From the NCBI GenBank assembly GCA_013398955.1, contig VWPU01004868.1:1-64000 (forward strand): DNA of 64,000 bases. The letters run 5' to 3'. The notes below the pieces were generated by a model. That model had not been told where the DNA came from, did no database searches, and was given only the letters and a program-made list of their open reading frames with translations. This document shows, piece after piece, positions 25,423 to 40,897 of this stretch; positions within the stretch are counted from its first letter, which is position 1; each line of letters starts with the position of its first letter. The DNA comes from Callaeas wilsoni (Eukaryota > Chordata > Aves > Passeriformes > Callaeidae). A program made the translations under genes and the position numbers.

Positions 25423-28400
25423 TGATGTTAAAAAAAAAATATTTATGATTCAAACCTCAAAGCCTCCAAGCCTCCTTGTCAATCAGCCTAGTGGACACTG
25501 ACTTTAAGAAGTCGCTGTTTCATGAAAATAGCCACATCTTCTGTGAAAAGTTTCCTTATGGCCCCACAGTGCCTGCAGTTTCTTTCATCAACCTCTTGCT
25601 CCTTGTAATTTATATTTTTACAGTCATCTATTGTTCATATTTACATCCTATGTAATTTTCCTTTCATTTTTGATCTCAGTTTTCTTGATAATTTCCCTGT
25701 ATTTTTTCTTTTGCTTCCTATACCATCTCTTTCAGAGCTAACACTTCTGATTTATCCTAAGGGATTTCTTGGTAATGAGATGTTAGCTCTCAGTGGGATT
25801 TTTTTTTGTCAAAACATTTTTTTTTTAAAAAATTGTAAACATCTTGACTGCATTTCCCCTGGTCCTCATTTCCTCCTGTAGTTTTCCAGTCATCCATATG
25901 GATCATTTCTGCCACTTCATGAATATTTATATCTTGACTAGATACATATTGCATTTGCTGAGCTCACAGTAATCTGCCTTTGGTGCTTTGTACTTACTTT
26001 GCTTCTGGCTGTGTTTTCCTCAAGGGTATGCATGGCTACATTGCTTCAGGAATAGGCATCTCTGTGTTTGCCCACACAGGAGGAAGGATTATAAGTTATC
26101 TATCATACAGCAACTGAAAGTACCAAGTTTTGTGCCTGGAATGTCTCGTTCCCTCGGACAAGACAGCAAGGGGCCAAATTCTCCGTTTCTTATTTCCGGA
26201 CATGAAACTGTCAATACCAATTTTCCATTTGCCAATCTATTCTAGTATGTGGTAGTAATGTAAATCACAGTACTTTGCATAGGCTGCCCTTCCATGTGGT
26301 ATCAAATTCTACCAACCTATATGGTGAGTTTTTACCGTAGCCACACTATTTAAAGAATTACTTTCTCCAGAAAAAAGGAGAGAATTTTTAAAAAAGCCAA
26401 AATTCTTAGTGCACTCCATCTGACTACTACCCAGTATTTTTCACATTACATATTTGTATTCCTACTTTGTGGGGGAGCTATTACTTGACCTTCACCTCCT
26501 CAGAGGGAGGAAATGCCACTGTAATTTTACATTTCTCAATTCTTCCATGTGTTAATCTGGTGTGAAGAACCTCCTTGGCATTTTAGTGCTGGAATACAGT
26601 ATCCTTGCAACACAGGCTGTGCATTTCACTGTATTACATTCAACTCTCTCATCTAGAAAAAGAGTATCAAGATAGCTTTTGAATTTTTCTTCAATCTAAG
26701 ACAACAACACAGATTATTAACCGGAGCTCATCTACCACTCCCCAAGCTGCAGCATCTGGATCCCTACAGCAGGGAGTACTACAAACCCATATAACTCATC
26801 TTGACAGCTGACAAGAAAACTTTGAAAATGCATGAAAAATTCACATACTCTGAGGCAGTGTGGGATATCTAAAATGCGTCTGCTCTACGTATGGTTTTTT
26901 TATACTTTTCTTATTAGCCATATGATGGGTTAAAATAGAGCACTGAATGATGTGTAAATGGGAGAGGTGGATACACGAGAACCATGTGTATGTGGATGGA
27001 TGAATGTTGAGTCAGGAGGTGGAGAGAAGAGAAGCACCTGGGTTTGTAAAGAATGGAGACAAAATTGATGCTGGAATTTTCTTCAATACTTTGAGCACTA
27101 GATTAGTGAAACTAGCATTTCGACATTCCCCAGAGAGATAAAAAATCATCTGTATTGCACTCACTTGTATTATTTAGGTTCTTTTATTACTTCATTATTT
27201 TGAAAGCCTGCCATTTGTTCTTTCTTTGACTGCTGACCAATACAGGGGATGTCTTTACAGGGGGCAGACAGACAGCAGGGTCTGCAGCCTCGTGCTTATC
27301 ACATAAGGACATCAAGTTCTCATTGTGGACAGCAGCAAACAAACCCATATTTGCTGCTTGATGCTGGAAAACAATGAATACACTGGAGAAGGCACTGCGG
27401 GTTCTGCAGGAAGTTGCAAGGATTCAATACCACTAAAGACTGGACTTTTTGGTCCTAGAATGCATTTTGGCTACCCCTGGATTTCTCCCAAATGACGCAA
27501 TGCTATTAACAGGAAGGGAAGTAAGTCACAGAGCTTCAGGTTCCACAGTCTCAAGGCCAAGTCAAGGATGGTTGACTCTGGGATTTGCACTTTGGAATCA
27601 TTACTGATGACGCAGTCATTATAGATAACCAATATAACCACAATCAGTTAAAATATGAAGTGTGCTTGTACTCATTCTCAAAGTAAAATCACTGAAAAGT
27701 AATGTTGGACTTCGGGGATGTTTTGTTTGGATTTTTCCCTCTCTTTTTCTTTTTCCACATTTTCCATCACATTACCCAAGGGGGAGGTTTCTCTGCTCTT
27801 TCAAGAAGTAAGCAGAGCAGTCAGTGGTTTCCACAGAAGTGATAATATCACATCGTGAAACTCAGCCTTTTCATAATGTAATAACATATCCTTCAGTTAA
27901 AATACACTGTCAATTTTACATCAGAAAAGCTCATTGCTATCAAATTAGGTTGGGCTTAGCTGCCTAGTCCTTGACATGTGGGACTCAGCCCCAGAGGCTT
28001 CTTCATGCAGGTTTGAACTTACAGCTGAGGCTGGTGCTTACATCCCATGCCCGTCTATGCACTGAAGACCATCAGAGCCCAGAAGCGATTACACAGGGGG
28101 TGGTTTTGTTGGCTTAAGACTGTGATTTCACAAGGAGATTTTAATTTAAGCCTTTGCATCAACGTTTTTTATATCCTTTTGCACAGTTACCCATGACACT
28201 GAATTTTTAACAGGAGATTTTGCAGGGAAATCCTACAGCAGCCCTTTACTACCTCTTCTTCAATGGGAGCACTGCACTCATTCTCCACTTTTACCCAGCT
28301 CCTCATCAGAGGACCCTGTACTGATCATAGAAGACCCTGTAATTGTGCAGTTAAAAAAAAATAAAAAATAAAAATAACATTTAGAACAGAAAACATTTTA

Positions 28401-31400
28401 ATGTGATTTAAAAGTGTCAGTTTAAAGGAAATAGGAAGATATCTAAATAAAGTCATTACCTTGCCTTCCTTTCATATTATTTTTTTACTAAGCTTTTTTC
28501 CTTGGCATCTAGACAGCCTGTCATGACAGTCCAATTAAAATTATATATTATCACAAGTATCCTTTCACTAGTGCCAATGTTCCCACTGCACAGAAGATTC
28601 TTCTGATAGCATTTTGATGCCCACTATTCAGTGTTTTAATTTCCTGACAAATTTATCATGTAATTTATCATCATGGGTGTTCAATCTCACTATAATAAAA
28701 GGCAGAGCTTGGTGTTTTCTACACCTTTTAATGTATAGGCTCTTCTATTTTTATTTAAAATTGTATTAAAACTGCAGACTCCTCTAATATATTCCTTTTT
28801 TGAAATGCCACATTTTGGCATTTGGTGATGTTCAGAAGATGTTATTGGTCTGTTTAACTAAACAAATCTAAGCAAATATTTCATTACTGTTTCAGGGCCA
28901 AAAATCCAACTTGTACCTAGTTCACAAGAACCACATCAACAAATTGAATGAAAATGCCCATTTTAAGAGTTTGTAGCTCAAAAGAGATGCACAAGTGTCA
29001 TAGAAGTAACATTTTCCCCATTTTACAGTGTGATAACAGAAGCAAGCAGAGATTAATAAAGGAGGAAATGAATAGATTGAAGCCATTTATAAAGTTTCAT
29101 TGGAAGTTCGTAAGAGAGCCAAAAACTAGGTAACAGTTCTGTACTTTCACATATGAGGACAAACCTCATTTGTCCTTTCATAAATGTTGAATACTGTTAA
29201 AAAAAAGCAAGTGACTTTCATACTCCTTTTAGTTCTTCCTGACAATTACCTACAGCCAAAATCCTAAATTCTATCTCAGTGAATATTTTAGACAATTTAA
29301 AGAATTTCCATTCTCCAGAACTTCTTCAGAACCATTACTTGAAGCTTAAAATACTTTTCCTTGAGTTCTGTGTGTCAGCAGCAATTCTTCTCTTTTAACC
29401 AAGAAGGATGCTCAGTATGTGGGATAATGAACATTTTGAAACCAGACAAAGGCAAAAGACAATAATGAATCCAAAAGAAATACTATGCCCTGCTGGGATG
29501 GTGATTCACAAAGGAAGATGAGAGTCAGTGACCACAGTTCTGGGTATTGTTCATTTCCCAGCATGCTTAATTTAAAGGCTCTTTAGCAGGAATTTTCCAA
29601 ATATACACAAACTACCTGTGGTCTAAGAGAAACTTCCCTTACAGCTTCGGAGCAGCAAGCCCCATGTAAAACAAAAAGGCAATATGCCCAAGATCAGCTC
29701 CACAAAATCCTGAAGCTGGATTTTGCTTGTCTACACAGAAATATGCTGACACACGCCTGCACATACTCTCATATTAACAGCAAGAAATATCTGCATAATA
29801 AGTGTGTTCTAAGAAATTAAACATGTCAGCACATTATATTGATGAATTTAATTCGCCATTAAAGACTTTACAGCCTGATTTGAGATACACATTTGTTCCA
29901 CAGTACCTGGTCTTCTGCTATTTAAGAAGCTATTTTAAAGTTCAGCGTCCCCAACTGTATGCAACTGCTACTGAACTTCGTTTGAAATTAGAGCGTAAAT
30001 AATACATAAATCCTTTACCAAACTTCTCAGTCAGTATTCACTTCTCTTCCCCTCAATTATCCTGAGCCCACAGATATATGAGGGATCTACACGCCTACCG
30101 AAGCCCCACAGAATCATGTTTTCTCTCTTTTACAGAAAAAACTTGCAAATAAGGTGAAAAACACTTCTAAGCAGTATTTTTCCTGATTTTCCATTATAAT
30201 TTTATGATGCTTATGAATTTATAATTCCATAAACAAGCTTATTAAGGTTGAAGGCCCATAGGAGATTCTTTTTATGAACAACAATTTTTTTCAGAGCCTT
30301 GACTGGAATGATTATGAAAGATCCAAAGACATTTAATTCCTACATGGTAGCAGCTGAATCTATCAGCATACCCTTGTTTTGGACAGCATTCTAATGACAA
30401 GAGCTGTACTTCTGGGGGCACTTATCACCGGGTGCTGACACAAAAATTCCCATTGGTGAATCTATGGATTTCCTTTTTTCATCTCTGTGAGTTCCAGATC
30501 TGATTCTTATTTCCAATACATCAGCTGTTCATCTAATTTATACCAGGACACAGAGTTCAGAGTTCACCTGCATATGGTTGTTGCTACTTTTAACAATTTA
30601 TGGATCATCCTGAACACAAGACACTACATGCTGTCAAATCAACAAGGCCAGCTCAAAAACACAGCATCGTCCCCTATGTGTGTTACCCAGATTTTACCTA
30701 TGCATGTTCTTATAAATATCCTGGTGCTGCTCACAGGTACAAGTAGAGGAAATTCTGAGTCTGTGGCCCCTGGCACGGAAATGTTTCTTGGTTCATTGCA
30801 CCCAATCCCTGCCCGCATCAATTGTGTGTAGCCTGAAGCCCACCTGGCCTTGCGCTCCTGTTATCTTGTCAGCCACAAGACAAGCAACCTGCTTCAAGAT
30901 CCTCCCAAGTCCCCACTCTAGGACAGAAAACAAACCAAAAAACAGGGCAGTACCTGTGGGCCAGTGCAGGTGCAGCTAACTCAAGGAAACAGCACTTTAA
31001 TGAGTCAGAGGTGCAGGTATGCATGGTCTGACCACAGTTCGCTCTCTCACAGGAAACAGCTAAAGCCAAAAGGCACCTGATGAGACATATGAGAGTGACA
31101 TAGAGGCAAGGGGGTTAAAAAAGGGAGTAAGTGTATGTAAACAATAGAGAAGACCCTTTTACATGTGTAGTAACAAAAAGAATTTCCAGACCTCCTAGAA
31201 GCTGATGGAGATGTACTCAAAGTGCAGGTAGCTGTAATCCAAGTTGGGAAGTGTTTCAAAGAGGAAAACCCCTAGTGGCCAAAAGATCTCCAAAACCTCT
31301 GGCAGAACAAACACTGCTGACAGGGAAGAGAGGAAGCTGGAGAAAAATAGTGGCATAAGTATTTTTTAAAAAAACAAAGAAGCAAAGCCTTTTTACAAGC

Positions 31401-33800
31401 TGGGAATTACTATTTCTTTTCCTTCCCACTGTTAACTTTTCCCCAAGCTCCTACTGAGACCCTTTGATCCTTTTCATTTTGTTTACAAGTACTTTCACAG
31501 TATGTAGATTTTCTTATCTTCTGTTTGTTTCTACCATTCCAATCATCTTTTCTACTGTAATTTGTTCTTTCCAGTCAGTCATGAGAGAAATAAATGCAAA
31601 TGAAAGCAGAGTAACAACATTCCTTTCATAATTCACTACCTTCATTCAATTTGTTCTATTCCTCTCCTTTTTTCTCTCTTTTGTTCCGCATATAGATTAA
31701 CATATCCTTCCCCTCCCTCTCTATTTTTTTCTTTATTACATGTAACTTTAATTCTATTTCTTTGCCTTTTTCATTAGCCAGAGCCTGTCTCCTAATTTTT
31801 GGTCACTTACCCTAGTTTCTCTTAGCTGTGCGCAGTACAAGCACAAACACACAGTGACTTCTCTCTTTCCCATATATTGCTGTCTCTCCATTAGCCTACA
31901 GGCACCCTCTCCACTCTCACTGTCTCCCCTCCATCCAATTCTCGTTCTCATGTGAATCCAGGCATCTCTCTACTGAAGAGCCATGTCCCTTTCCTCTGGC
32001 CTCTCCCCTAATTGTCTTGAAGTTATATTGCACAAACAAGTCGAGAGAGGAAGTAGTTGGAAACTCACTGGCCTCCTCACTGTGTCTTGATCTCAACTCT
32101 TGCCCTTTCAAATATGGAATAAATGGAAGGAACGATTGCAGAGGGGCTTGTATTTTCAGAAAGCAGGAATAGCTAAATTGTAAATATGACTTTAGCTTAG
32201 AAGAAAAAAATTGTTTGGGTTTTTTTACAATTAAGAGGAGAAGAAGAAACACAACTTAGACTCACTCACATCTTTATCAATCTAGATAAGTTGTAGTGTG
32301 TTCAGTTACTCCAAATGGAGCACAATTCCATTAGGTAGCCAAAAATTCTCCCTTTTGTTAATGTACAGTGCACTCCACTGACTGGGTTATATATTAGCTG
32401 TACTGAAGACAACTACACATGCATTGAGATACAAGCTTTTGAATGTGCAGACTGGCAACAGCTGGCAACAGCAACTTAATATTCACAGGCTGACTTTTGA
32501 AACACCAGAGAAGAAAAGAGGTGACAAAAGAAACAGCACAATTTTCTCTTGACAATATCCTGACAGACTTCTTCAATTACGAACAGAGTCATTATAGAAA
32601 AAAAATATGTAGCAATTAACATTTCACTTTTCTTCAGCATTGTGAGAAATTTGAATATACCAAATACCAACATAATAATGAGAAACAGCTAATTCCTCTA
32701 TTACAGGTAATTCCTCTATTATGGAGGCTCGCAGAAGCAATTTATTGCCTACTGTAAAAAATATATGGTGGTGGTGAAAGCTAGTGGCTTTCCCACCTTC
32801 TTCTTCATCTGCACACAATTTTCCTTCTACTTGCAGTTTGGTGTTGCACATAATTCATGTGACATTCACATCAGTCATGTAAGAAAAAATGGTGTAATAA
32901 GCCCAGCCAGCTAGACCTCCTGTGAGATTTCCCCAGTACTGCTCACAGTTCCCTCAAAAGAGACACTCTCTCTCCCTTCTCAATGTGCCAGACCTTGCAT
33001 CAGTGCCTGATTTGTGGCAGGAGTTACAGGCAGGGTAAAGACTTCATAGTAATGAGGCTGGCTTGAACAGATTTTGTCTTCATTTTCAATATAGGACTTC
33101 ACCTACTCTGAACTTCTGGCTGCTAAAATATCACGTTATTAATTTATTCTTTTGCAATTTTGGGGTACAAAATATTTAGTAGGACAGAAAAGAAATATGA
33201 TACCAGAGCCATGATGTCCTTACTCTACTGTTACACATAGTTATATTTTCTTCTGCCCTGAATCTTCTTAAAACTGCTTGCATTAGGCAAAATCTACTTG
33301 TGGATGTAGGAAAGAAAATGCCCCTCCTGCGTGCTAAAAGCTTTACTAAAATTCAGCCTGAGTACCAGGTGGGAGGCATAGAGAGGGAAGACGGTGATAC
33401 TACTTAGGAATTAATTTATGTTAAAAGGAATTACTTATATTAAAAATATTAGTACTAAGAGAGTACTTATATATTTAATGCTAACATTAAAAATCTTGCT
33501 TTTCCTCCTCTTTTTATCTTTTTAATATTTCTTTCAGTTATAACATATTGGTTGTGTTTAATTAAACATACTGCATTGAATACCCTGATTCTCATACACT
33601 CCTTTTTTGGGGCCATGCTATCCTTAGATTGTCTGTGAACACACTATTAATCACGTTGCATAGCACCACAGAGTAATCATAAATGATGAGATTCCCAAAC
33701 AAATGTGATTTACTCGGGCCAGTGTATGCCCAAGTGTTCTGCAAAATTCTGAAAGTCTCTGGAAACCATTCTAAAGCCCACCTTTACCTTAAATATATAA

Positions 33801-33833
33801 ACTACTATATATATTTTACATATATATATATTT
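33801..33833. repeat. (TA)n-rich tract
   Basis: Two short TA runs, TATATATA and TATATATATATA, separated by TTTTACA. This is simple sequence able to form a short hairpin. Confidence 0.75.
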
Positions 33834-36800
33834 AGATGGTGCTATATGCATAGGTGGTATATTAATCAAGTCTGGTTAGAAATAAGCAAAGTAATGGTGC
33901 AGAATGGCTTATAGCTCCATTGGGAGCTGCCCAGGAACAAGCAGCACATAGGACTGGTGTTAGTCAGAGACAAAATAAAATTTTTCTATTTAGCACCAGT
34001 ATCCCTCACCTGGATAAGGCAGCAAAAACGTGGAAATAACAAAAGACATCAGAATAACAAATAACGGCAGGCAGTCACTCTGGACCTATTCTGAAACAAC
34101 AGAATACACTTTAAAAAGCAGTAAAACCAATAAAAATCCAGTCATCTTGAAAAAGGAGAGTCTTCACTGCAATAAAGGCAGTCAATAAAGAAGCTCTCTC
34201 ATTTAAACATCAAATGCACATTGTTTTGCAACACCTGTTATTCAGCCATAATAGCTTTCTTAACCTGTCAAAGTGTTTAAGATGAGGAAAAGAAATGGGC
34301 CTCCAGCTGTGCACTTTGGTGGAAAAAGTCTGCGCGAAGCGATATTAGTTTAATGAAATGTGTACAGATTGTAATTGTGGTAATAAGAGGGCAATTCCCA
34401 CAGGGCCTGTAGGAAGGCAGTGAGTGCAGACAAGCAGAAAACAGAAGCTGCAGACTGGAGAGAGAGACTGATATCCTGTGTATGGACTCTCACTCTCCAA
34501 CTTGCTTGCCTACTGTACAGCCCTACCAGATCTCCTGCCTGACAAGCCTCAGGACTGCCTCATGCCCCATCCTTGCCCGTCTTCCCAGTATACTTCCCAG
34601 AGAAGAGAGCAAAGACAATCCAGCTCTCAACAGTGGAGCCTGTCTGTATCTGTAACTCAGGCTCATGAATATGTGAGGATATGAAAATGCAGGGCAAAAT
34701 AAAAAACTAGCACTGGAGATCATTGGCATGTCTTCTACTGTTCAGCTCTGCAAGCCCTGAGACTCTGCAGTGCCCAGGAAGATACAACATAAGTTTTCAT
34801 AGGAAAACAAATTGTCAAAGTCCCGGAAAAATGAAAAACAACACTTAGGGAGGAGATGAGGAAAGAGCAACATCAAAAATAAATGGACTTTTCCTTTCAT
34901 TTTCTTAAAAGAAGGACAAACACTCTTTTTTCAGCTTGCTTGCCCATGCAAGTACAGCCAACACATTTATGCCAAGTAGATTCCTACATGAAAGCTGCCA
35001 ATGCCAAAGTGTGTCCCAGGGTTGGTCTAAGAGAAAACATCAGGACCAGCAACACTCATCACAGCAAGTACTGTTTAGAAGAGCTTCTGAACTAGCCAGC
35101 CTAGTGAGTGTTGCACAGATCCACCACCTTCTGTGAGTGTTTCCTTACAGAAACACTTTCCTTCCTCTCTCTGTGTCTCCAGATTGTGGATAGTCACTAA
35201 GAGCTAAGGCAGAGAGGCAGAAGCAAAGACTAACTTTCTTTTCATAAATGGGAAGGTATTTGGAAAATATAGGCAAAAAAAAGACAGCTTGACTCTTCCC
35301 AGAGTATAGAGATAAACAATAACTAGTGAGGGCGGAAGAAAGGTGTTGGAGGGAGAGTTGAAGAAGCAGGATTGGAGACTAAAAAAAACCAGCAATGAAT
35401 TTAAGGAAGGATAAAATGGTCGTAAAAGAGGAAGAACATATTCCAAGATGGTTAAACAAAAAGGTATGTGAAAGAGGAAAAAAAATTTAAGACATTTTAG
35501 ACTGAAAAAACATGAGCCCCAAATCCAAAATCATGGTCCAGAAAAGCATCAAAACAAAGAAAGAGGCAGAAAATGGGAAGTATTTTATTTTATAGGCATA
35601 AAAAAAATGAGCTGAAAAGAGAAAGAAAAACAGCTGTATTTGGAGTTGAGAGTGGTGAGAATTTTCAGCCAGGGTCATGCTTCAGGAACAGATAAATAAC
35701 GATTCATCTAGTTTCTTCCAGCAGTAACAAGAAGTATGCTGCCTTCATTTTCTCAAAATTGCCTTATTTACCAGTCACATATTAGGAAAAAAAATCCACA
35801 GCTTTATTAGGTGATTTGCAGAATAATGTTTTTTACAACATGGGCTGCTCACCAATGAGCACTGGATTGCTGTCAATCTGAAAGGCGGCTGAAAAATATA
35901 GTTTGAAAAGCGACCACTCATTTGAAAAAGTGGAACTCATGTAAGCAGAGAAACTCATCCTGCCCAGTCTTGCTCAGAGACCTACTGACACCCTCTTACA
36001 GAAAGTGCATGTGTGATATAGTAGAGAGAGTACTTCCTACAGCTGCTGCAGGTGAGCACAAAGAGATACTGCAGACAGGAAGGGAATCTCAGCTATTTGT
36101 TCAAGATATAATTGGAAGGTTAACAAGGGCTATTATTGTTCCAGACAGTCACTTTTCCAGCTTTGCACCATGTACCACCGCTCCTTTTACACAGGAACAA
36201 GCAGGAACTGCCTGTTGTTATTTAGCAGCATTAGTGAGCTGCAGACCTCTGACAGTGCCCGGGGGAAGCTTGTGAGCTTTTTAATTCATTTCCCTGATTG
36301 CAAGGAATAGCTCACAACATGATGGCTGTGATTAGTTAGGACAATACTGAGGACATGCCGACAAGGTTCATCAGACACAGAGCAACTACAGCTGCCCATG
36401 GATAAATTTATGCCACCAGTACAGCTGTCACAGAGCTCCTTTCTATATGCCTTCAAAACTTCTTCAGCAAAAACAACTCTTGATCCAAGCTAACTTTGGG
36501 GGGCACAGCAAGACATGCTTTGTGAAAGTGACTGGAGAGCAAGGAAGGGATGTAAGGCACAGCTCTGCTGCTCCATCCCATGTCCCTTTTAATGATGGAT
36601 GAGAAATTGCTCAGACTTCTCCAGCTGAGGCCTCAGTTGTGATGTGACACTATCACTGCTCATCAGTCACATCTCCTTCTGAGCCAGAATGTCACAGAAG
36701 ACAACATAACTGATGCAACCTGACACAACATGTCACCGTGCCAGGTCTGCCAGCTGGGAAACTGGGAGCAGGGAGAAAGGAGGGAGAGAGCAAGAGAATA

Positions 36801-39800
36801 GGCTTCGGAAAAGGCATTCCTCACCAGAGTTCCCATGTTGGAGGCTGTTTTGTTTTTAAGAAAGGTCCTATTGCCACAAAAGCCAAAACATTAAAGATAC
36901 ATAAAGGGAAAATAACCCAACAGACTGAGAACAAATCGGTGACCAAATTGTCTACTGAAGATCTACTAAATGTTTAGGCAGGCTTTCTATAGTGAAGGAA
37001 GGGACACAGCAAGGCCAATAGGTCTCTGCGATGTTTTAGAAATCCACCTCTCTTTTACCCCTACTGGAAAACAGTTCAAGCAAACTGAGCCTTTCCTCAA
37101 AGGGAAGATTCAGGTCCCTAAGGACTGGTCCAAGACATTTGCATCAGATTTCTCCCCATTTTCCAAAGTGGGAAAGCAGAGGCAGAGACATTTATTTTAT
37201 CTTTCCCTTAAAAACAATAAAATAATTTTAGTTCAAGACTACGCATAATTAAGGAAATAAGTATATAGTCATACATTTCTGCATTAGATTACAATAATAG
37301 TGGCTGAGAGAGCAGAGAAAACTTGGGATGCAGCTCTCCCACTGTTGGAGACTACCCCATTGTTTCCTCACTTCAAACTGGTGAAGAAGCTTTACAAAAC
37401 ATGATGATTTTCCTCGTAAAATGTGTGCTCCCACAGTCAGTCTGTAACTGCAGAACTTGGGAGTCACAGGAGCTTCAGTTAATGGTGTCTCAGCCAGTGC
37501 CACTTCTGCCTAAAGAGCATGATTTGCTACAGTCATTATTTCAATCTGAGATGTCTGTATAGACAATGTATTAAAAAAAAGGCACAAACTCTTTGAGCTA
37601 ACAGTGCCATGTTAATTTAGAACAAATTACTGCTTTTATTTTCTTCTTCATGTTTCTAACTATCCCATAACTCCAATAGCAACAACTGGCCGCATATAAA
37701 AATGTTGTGGCACCATGAAACCCCATAAATGAGAATTCAAATAGTGGAACATTCACATCAGTTTCCACTCCAACTTTAGCTAAGCTATATTTTACCTATT
37801 GACACAGATTTTACTAAATTTAGGCCATGTTTTTGAACAAGAAGCTTTCTGACACAGAAAACGCTGTCACTGGGATGCCAGAGTAATTGTCTGCAGACAC
37901 AATGTGGTGTATATATTTGCAATTTAAAAAGCATTATACCTGCCAATGATCACAAATATAAAAAGTTTTAATTACATAAGATCAGCCTGAAGTTCTGGCA
38001 CATTACATGTTGTAGTATTTGCTGCTATTTTCATAGCTGAATGCAAATTTGAATTTGCAAATCTGAACTTGCAAGAAATACCATTTGTGTGTCATTATCT
38101 GTTCTTTAAATTCATAATATTTCAAGTACCAATCTTAACAATGGAAGTTTCCTCATCTTCTAATACCTTAATTACCAACATTAATTTTTTCATAAAAAAT
38201 AGGTAAAAGTTAAACATTAGTATAAGCACATCCCTCTTTTTTTTCCTGCCTACACAGGGCTGAAACATGCAGTCGGACGGAATTGCCCTGACCAGGCAGC
38301 TCCATACTGGCAGATGGACATTACTATCTAGTTCTTCTCACTTGTCACTTGGCTTTGAGCAGTTTAGCTGCTGATGCCAATCACTGAGGGAGAGGTTTTA
38401 TAGTGACATCTGCCTGTCAGTGACTCTGACTGCTTGTGTCTACCTTCCAGGGCAATTTTTCTTCTCCTTGAATGTCAGTTTGTTTAACCACTGTCCAGTC
38501 ACAGCTGCCAACTGTATATCATGGCAGCATTACTAGTAGAAAACAAGGAAAGAGAAAATCTATTAAACACAAAAACATTTAATTCTGGCTTAGCCTCAGG
38601 CTGCACCATCCTCAGGGACTGACCCAAGCTCAGTGCTGATATCAACACGTTCTTTTTATTGCCTTGTTTCTCCTTTGCTTTAATTGATTTTTTTGTTAAA
38701 ATCACACTGACTGTAATTTGTGGATGACTCACAGCCAGCCAGGGTGGGCTACTTCAGCTTTGGTGCAGTTCCTTTCTCTTCACTAACAGATTCCCGTCCA
38801 GGAAACATTCACTAGCCCACTTCAAAAGCAAGGTCTTGATTCCATTCCATTGAAAGTGCCCAGCTCTCTTTTTAGGTAGACTAAAAGCCTATTTTATTTG
38901 CTTTACTTCCTACCACTGTTGAAGTACTTTGAAGTTCCTTCACAGTGCACCAGGAGTCAGCCCTGCCATGGAGAACCGGGTGGCCACCCAGCTGTCCTCA
39001 CTCTGAGGAGACATGCACTGCCACTCTTAGTGACAGCACCATGTGTTGCGATACAGAGCAAAAGTCACTTACGTGCACCGTTATGTTCATAACTCTTATG
39101 CAGGTGACTGAGGGATCACGTGTGGCCACAGCTTTCACTCAGGAGCTGAACAACACGGTGAAGATACAAATACTCAGCAGGATTTTTAAAGAAAGTACAA
39201 ATGCAAGTTTGCACGTTCAATTTCAGCTCTACATAAATTTTAAGTTATTTCTGAGTAATGATTTTTGCAAATTAATTTATTAACAGGATCAATCACCAAA
39301 ATTCAGTCTGTAGCTGTGATATTTTTAAATGATCCGACAAAACATATTACAAGCTAATGGTAAAAACCATTTGGAGAGAAAACATAACCAATCAGAATAG
39401 AATGGATTAAAAATACCAAATCTTCAGAGTAACAGCAAAAAGATAGAAAGCAGTTAAAATGCAGAGACAAAAGGAAAAATCTTGCTCATATATATTAAGG
39501 CCAAATATCATCACTTCCCGTGGTCACATACATGGGATAATGAGACCAAAAACACATGACAGAGATTAAATCTCTAAGACATTTGCTTAAAAGAAGCTGA
39601 AATTCAGATCAGGTCCAAATGTCCAGACATCAGGTCCATCAACACTATCATCTTACTCCTTTATCTTTACCACTACCTTTGAAGGAGACTGAAGTCAGCA
39701 GCCTGGATATGAAATGCTGCCTCCACATAGCCACACTGATATGTGCTTCAGATTCATTTTCTCCTCTTTCTTTTCTGTTTATGCTTCTCTTATTTTTAAT

Positions 39801-40869
39801 TTCCTTCCTTTTAAAACCCTACACTTTATCTTGAGCTTCTAGCCAGTCAGCTAATTTTTCCCCTTTTCTGTATATTTCGCACTGGACTGAAATGAAAATT
39901 AATAATCCCTTCAGAAAATGCACATGTATCTGTATATACTACTGAGGCCAGGAGATCCTAAAGACAGACCAGTTTATTAATATTCTGCAATTACAAAACT
40001 ATTCCCGTCAAGAATCACTACCTCGTTTTAGCCCTATTCTTTAGAAGATCCACTCTGTGTAAGCCAAAGTCCTGAAATAGTACTTAGGACAAAGCAAAAA
40101 GTGAAGCCCTATAGGGAGAGCTGACTGCCAACAGACCTGACTCTTTACCTTCTCTCTCATTAATCTACCTTCTCTTCTTTCAATTCACTATTTTTGGCAC
40201 TTTCCGGATTTACTTCACTTTTTCCTTCTGGGACTTGGCTGTCTTAGTCTTCCTTCCCGTATGCTCCACTTTTTTTTTTTTTAATTCTCTCTCTTATTCC
40301 AACAAATGCTCCATAGCAGACAGATTCATTCATCTCTAGCACCTTATCTGGTGGAGCATATGTTTCTTTTCTTTGAGGTCAGATTAGCTATTCCTTATAA
40401 ATGTTACAAAGAAAATATATGTGTTGGCAGCAAGTTCTGCTACTCTTAGCCATCATTTTTGTCCACTGCATTAAGCTTATTTAACATGCTTAAACATGCC
40501 TTTTGTCAAGAGTAACAAAACCAAAAAGCAGCTGAACTCTAGTTAATAAATCATTTTTGTGGAAGTAGAAACTGCCTGAGAAATATGATGCCAAGCAGTT
40601 AATGCATGTTATTATTACAGAGAGGAAAATTGAGGAGAAAAAGTTTAACCAGCTTTTGTGATTATAAAAGGTGCTTTCTGTATACGTCTGTGTGCATACT
40701 CATTGTGCTATTTTAAAACAAAGAGAGCACACTGAAGTGCAGTACATTACTTTAGACATAGATTCACCCATCCCCAGGCGGTCTTATTTCCTAATTAGAG
40801 CTATAATTCACTAGTATCTAAATTTGAAACATAATTCTCTACCCTATTAGGCCAGCTCCTAAAACTTTT

Positions 40870-40897
40870 ATGTGTATATATATGTGTGTGTATATCT
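40870..40897. repeat. (TG)n/(TA)n simple repeat
   Basis: Alternating TGTGTATATATATGTGTGTGTATAT. It is an imperfect dinucleotide tract, short enough that variability may be modest. Confidence 0.75.
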
